A DNA stretch of 8,516 nt from Alphaproteobacteria bacterium. GTDB lineage: Bacteria > Pseudomonadota > Alphaproteobacteria > Acetobacterales > Acetobacteraceae. Location: contig JAAFHD010000145.1 in NCBI GenBank assembly GCA_013298245.1, positions 1-8,516 of the forward strand. The letters run 5' to 3'. Position numbers and translations under genes: made by a program. The notes below the pieces were generated by a model. The model was given only the letters and a program-made list of their open reading frames with translations, was not told where the DNA came from and made no database searches. Positions 6,050 through 8,516 of this stretch are shown here, one piece after another (within the stretch, counting starts at the first letter, position 1; each line of letters opens with the position of its first letter).

Positions 6050-6801
6050 TGGGCGTGGACGCCATCCTGGCCGCGCGCCGGGGCAAGACCGTGCTGGCAC
6101 CGATGGCGGATGCGCCGCGCGATATCGCCGCCGGCTATGCCTTGCAGCGGGAGGTGGCGGCCGCGTTGGGCGCGTTGCCGCCGGCCGGCTTCAAGATCGG
6201 CGCCACCACGAAACAGATGCAGGATTATCTGGGGCTGACCGGCCCGGCTGCTGGGTTTGTGCCCAGCACTTCGATCAACGCCTCGCCGCTTGTGGTGCGC
6301 TTCGCGGATTTCCACGCACCCGGCGTGGAGTGCGAAATCGCCGTGCGCCTGGGCCGTGATTTGCCCGCTGGCCCTTGTACGCCGGAAGCTGCGCGGGCCG
6401 CCGTGGCCGATGTGATGGCGGCGATCGAGATCGTGGAAAAGCGCTATGGCGACCTCGCTGAACTCGGCACGCCGACGCTGATCGCGGACCAGGTTTTCCA
6501 CGCATCCGGCGTGCTGGCCGCGGCGGGGGATTGGCACGCGGTGGACCTGGGTGCGACGCGCGGCGAAATCTGGATTGATGGTGCCTCACGCGGGGCCGGC
6601 CATGGGCGGGATTTGCTGGGCCATCCCATGCAGGCGCTGGCCTGGCTGGCGGGGTCGCCGGCAGCGGCTGTGTTTGGCGGGCTGCGCGTGGGCCAGGTGG
6701 TGTGGCTGGGGTCGGTGACACCGCCAATCTGGCTGGATGGGCCTTGCGATGTGCGCGTGGCCTATGAGGGCTTGGGGCAGGCGCGGGTCACCTTCGGGTA
6801 G
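6049..6801 (+). CDS. 2-keto-4-pentenoate hydratase / fumarylacetoacetase-family protein (MhpD-like)
   Basis: A 250-residue cytosolic enzyme of the hydratase/decarboxylase branch of the FAH superfamily. Relatives (MhpD, XylJ, TesE, HpaH) hydrate 2-hydroxypenta-2,4-dienoates in meta-cleavage pathways, or decarboxylate 4-oxalocrotonate, using Mg or Mn. The metal site is intact: VECEIAVRLGRDL gives Glu94 and Glu96, and AIEIVEKRY gives Glu127, with the same 2- and 31-residue spacing as the three glutamates of MhpD. GFKIGATTKQMQ (48-58) holds Lys49, a conserved active-site lysine, and the C-terminal part has the typical VWLGSVTPP. Full length for the family (about 260). It follows rlmB with a one-base overlap, so it is probably co-translated with an RNA-modification gene; no other ring-cleavage genes are nearby, so the true substrate is uncertain. 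ATG 6046 is an alternative start. Confidence 0.85.
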   Translation: MGVDAILAARRGKTVLAPMADAPRDIAAGYALQREVAAALGALPPAGFKIGATTKQMQDYLGLTGPAAGFVPSTSINASPLVVRFADFHAPGVECEIAVRLGRDLPAGPCTPEAARAAVADVMAAIEIVEKRYGDLAELGTPTLIADQVFHASGVLAAAGDWHAVDLGATRGEIWIDGASRGAGHGRDLLGHPMQALAWLAGSPAAAVFGGLRVGQVVWLGSVTPPIWLDGPCDVRVAYEGLGQARVTFG

Positions 6802-6816
6802 GTGCCGCATGCGCGC

Positions 6817-6834
6817 CGGCGAATTTCTTCGCCG
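6817..6834 (+). terminator. possible weak terminator hairpin after the hydratase gene
   Basis: CGGCGAA-TTTC-TTCGCCG forms a perfect 7-bp stem with a 4-nt loop, 15 bp after the hydratase stop codon. There is no following T-run, so it is not a classical intrinsic terminator; it may only stabilise the mRNA 3' end. The rest of the 143-bp gap up to 6944 shows no gene and no clear promoter. Confidence 0.3.
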
Positions 6835-6901
6835 CGATTCATCTTTGCGTAAGCTTCACCCCGCATAGTCGCGCCAGACGCCCCTCGGCGCGCACCCTGG
6901 C

Positions 6902-6943
6902 AGAAAGCCTCCCAACCGCATGCTTCGGCAAAAAGGGGCTTCT
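6902..6943 (+). promoter_or_regulatory. possible hairpin covering the ribosome binding site of the repeat-protein gene
   Basis: AGAAAGCCTC (6902-6911) can pair with GGGGCTTCT (6935-6943): nine pairs including one G-T wobble, with one bulged A. The 3' arm holds the AAGGGG Shine-Dalgarno sequence, which would then be hidden a few bases before the ATG at 6945. The loop contains a small CCG/CGG inner stem. It might act as a translation control or thermosensor element, but a chance hairpin is possible at this GC content. Confidence 0.3.
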
Positions 6944-6944
6944 C

Positions 6945-8516
6945 ATGTCCGGCACCGTCACCCTTGGTAATTCGCGCAACATCATCAACCTCGGCGCCTT
7001 CACCACCCTGACGGGCGGCACCGATGCCGACATCGTGACGGTGACCGGGGCGCTGTCCTCGGGCACGGTGGATCTGGGCTTGGGGATTGATGCGCTGGCG
7101 CTGGCGGCTGGCGGCAACACGCTGTCCATCGCCAATGTCGAGACCATCACGGGCGGCACCGGCGCTGACATCATCACCCTGACCGCGGCGGCGGGCTTCG
7201 GCACGGTGGTCAACCTCGGCGCGGGCACGGACAGCGTCACGCTGGGCAACTTCGCCAATACGCTGACCGTGTCCAACACCGAGACCATCACCGGCGGCAC
7301 GGGTGCGGACGTCGTGACCCTGGGCGGGGCCGTCAATGGCGCGACCATCGTGCTGGGCGCGGGTGTGGACCAGCTGAACCTGTCTGGCGCGGGCGCCAAT
7401 ACGCTGACGCTGGGTGCGGATATCGAGACCATCACCGGCAGCCTGGCGGCCGATGCGCTGACCTTCTCGGCCTCGCTGGCGGGCACGGTGATGCGCCTTG
7501 GCCTTGGCGCCGACAGCGTCACGCTGGCCAATGGCGGCAACACCATCAGCCTGGGCGGTGTCGAGACGGTGACGGGTGGTGACGGCGCGGAACTCATCAC
7601 CGTGACCGAGGCGCAGTTGAGCGGCAGCTGGAACCTCGGCGCCGGCGTCGACAGCGTCACCTTCGGCAATTTCGCCAATACGCTCACGCTGTCCAATGTG
7701 GAAATCGTGACCGGCCACTCCAGCGCGGACAACATCACCTTCGGCGCCGCCAGCACCAATGCGGTGGTGAACCTCGCTGCCGGCATCGACAGCCTGACGC
7801 TGGCCAATGGCACCAACACCATCAGCGCATTGGGCATCGAGACCATCACCGGCGGCACGGGTGCGGATACCGTGACAGTGCTGTCGCAGGCGCTGGCCGG
7901 CACCGCCATCAACCTCGGCGCTGGGACGGATGGACTGACGCTGGGCAACTTCGCCAATACGCTGACCGTGTCCAACACCGAGACCATCACCGGCGGCACG
8001 GCGGCGGATATCATCACGCTGGGCACCGCGGTCAGTGGTGCGACCATCGTGCTGGGCGCGGGCACGGACCAGCTGATCCTGGCCGCCGTCGGCCCCAACA
8101 CGCTGACACTGGCCGGCGATGTCGAGACCATCACCGGCGGCCTGGCCAATGATGCGCTGACCTTCTCGGCGACACTCTCCGGCACGGCCATCCGCCTTGG
8201 CCTTGGCACTGACAGCGTCACACTGCTCAATGGTGGCAACACCATCAGCCTGGGCGGTGTGGAGACGGTGACAGGTGGTGACGGTGCGGAGGTCATCACC
8301 GTGACCGAAGCGCAGCTCGCCGGCAGCTGGAATCTGGGCGCTGGCACGGACAGTGTCACGCTCGGCAACTTCGCCAATACGCTCACACTGTCCAATGTGG
8401 AGACCGTCACCGGCAATGCCGGGTTGGACACCATCACCTTCGGCGCGGCGGTCACCGCAACGGTGAACCTGGCCGCCGGCCTGGACAGCCTGACGCTGGC
8501 GATCGGCGCCAACACC
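6945..8516 (+). CDS. large RTX-like beta-solenoid repeat protein, 3' end outside window
   Basis: The first 524 residues of an open frame that is still open at the window edge. The ATG at 6945 has AAGGGG with 6-nt spacing. After a 20-residue cap (MSGTVTLGNSRNIINLGAFT) the protein is entirely repeats: ten complete units of 46-48 residues (21-486) and a partial eleventh. Each unit is two coils of about 23 residues, each coil with an RTX-like nonapeptide. The first is GGTGADIIT or close variants, matching GGxGxDxUx; the second is LGAGTDSVT-like; NTL..SNVE ends the unit. In true RTX rolls these nonapeptides are in tandem, whereas here the Asp residues alternate 21 and 26 residues apart. The visible part has no Lys or Cys and only three Arg, hence is strongly acidic, and no N-terminal signal peptide. 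This fits a calcium-binding surface or secreted protein exported by type I secretion with a C-terminal signal, but that end is not in view. Exact function (adhesin, surface layer, biofilm) is unknown. Confidence 0.88.
   Translation, partial: MSGTVTLGNSRNIINLGAFTTLTGGTDADIVTVTGALSSGTVDLGLGIDALALAAGGNTLSIANVETITGGTGADIITLTAAAGFGTVVNLGAGTDSVTLGNFANTLTVSNTETITGGTGADVVTLGGAVNGATIVLGAGVDQLNLSGAGANTLTLGADIETITGSLAADALTFSASLAGTVMRLGLGADSVTLANGGNTISLGGVETVTGGDGAELITVTEAQLSGSWNLGAGVDSVTFGNFANTLTLSNVEIVTGHSSADNITFGAASTNAVVNLAAGIDSLTLANGTNTISALGIETITGGTGADTVTVLSQALAGTAINLGAGTDGLTLGNFANTLTVSNTETITGGTAADIITLGTAVSGATIVLGAGTDQLILAAVGPNTLTLAGDVETITGGLANDALTFSATLSGTAIRLGLGTDSVTLLNGGNTISLGGVETVTGGDGAEVITVTEAQLAGSWNLGAGTDSVTLGNFANTLTLSNVETVTGNAGLDTITFGAAVTATVNLAAGLDSLTLAIGANT
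7143..8516 (+). repeat. 699-bp super-repeat of five units within the repeat-protein gene
   Basis: Units fall into five classes in fixed order. A1 7143-7283, B1 7284-7427, C1 7428-7565, D1 7566-7703, E1 7704-7841; then A2 7842-7982, B2 7983-8126, C2 8127-8264, D2 8265-8402, E2 from 8403 (cut by the window). The unit before A1 (7005-7142) resembles class E, so the phase is kept. D1 and D2 differ at only 4 of 46 residues. A 63-bp block is identical at 7239-7301 and 7938-8000, exactly 699 bp apart. The order of unit lengths (47, 48, 46, 46) also repeats exactly. Confidence 0.92.

Noticed and set aside
4871..6100. A 409-codon minus-strand open frame over rlmB
   Set aside because: Antisense to a methyltransferase with all three SpoU motifs; its apparent repeats only reflect the plus-strand repeat.
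6841..6873. A sigma-70-like promoter (TTGCGT with CATAGT) before the repeat protein
   Set aside because: The spacing between the two boxes is only 13 bp and both are poor matches; not enough to claim a promoter.
6839..8515. A 558-codon open frame on the minus strand opposite the repeat protein
   Set aside because: It only mirrors the repeats of the plus-strand gene. The plus strand has a Shine-Dalgarno site, start and RTX-like motifs; the minus-strand product is a Pro/Val/Ser repeat with no known pattern.

Overview
The window is a high-GC, gene-dense stretch from what looks like an alphaproteobacterium. Acetobacteraceae (Roseomonas-like) is my best guess, from the GC-rich codon use, an orphan Bug-type solute-binding protein and the overlapping stop/start style. 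This is inference; no 16S or other strong marker is present.

Layout. (1) Positions 1-575, plus strand: the 3' part of a two-domain 3-mercaptopyruvate sulfurtransferase (sseA), with one base apparently missing near 252. It overlaps by ATGA the PLP enzyme cystathionine beta-lyase (metC, 572-1744); together they form a small sulfur amino-acid operon. (2) Positions 1747-4666, minus strand: a three-gene operon with overlapping stop and start codons, transcribed right to left. It encodes a Bug/TctC-type periplasmic binding protein (4666-3833), a cytosolic five-bladed-propeller protein related to the GH43-like fold (3833-2868) and an MFS transporter (2871-1747). The MFS gene meets metC tail to tail with only 2 bp between stops. 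(3) Positions 4667-4756: a 90-bp divergent promoter region with a short perfect dyad. (4) Positions 4757-6801, plus strand: a SpoU/RlmB-type rRNA 2'-O-methyltransferase with a long disordered N-terminal tail of PRGE octapeptides, coupled to a 2-keto-4-pentenoate-hydratase-family (MhpD-like) enzyme. (5) Positions 6802-6944: a 143-bp gap with a short hairpin and a possible hairpin over the next ribosome binding site. (6) Positions 6945 to the right edge: the start of a very repetitive, acidic protein. It is built from about 23-residue RTX-like coils, paired into 46-48-residue units, which are themselves arranged in a 233-residue (699-bp) super-repeat. It is probably a secreted or surface protein and continues past the window.

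How the genes work together. SseA and MetC both act on sulfur amino-acid intermediates. The minus-strand operon could bind, import and process or sense one small organic or sugar-derived ligand, but the substrate is unknown, and the binding protein seems to lack about 60 residues normally found in its family. The most unusual material is the hierarchical repeat protein and the repetitive tail on RlmB. I did not find clear evidence of a defence system, CRISPR array, insertion sequence, tRNA or rRNA gene. The closest to an undescribed system is the Bug/propeller/MFS operon.
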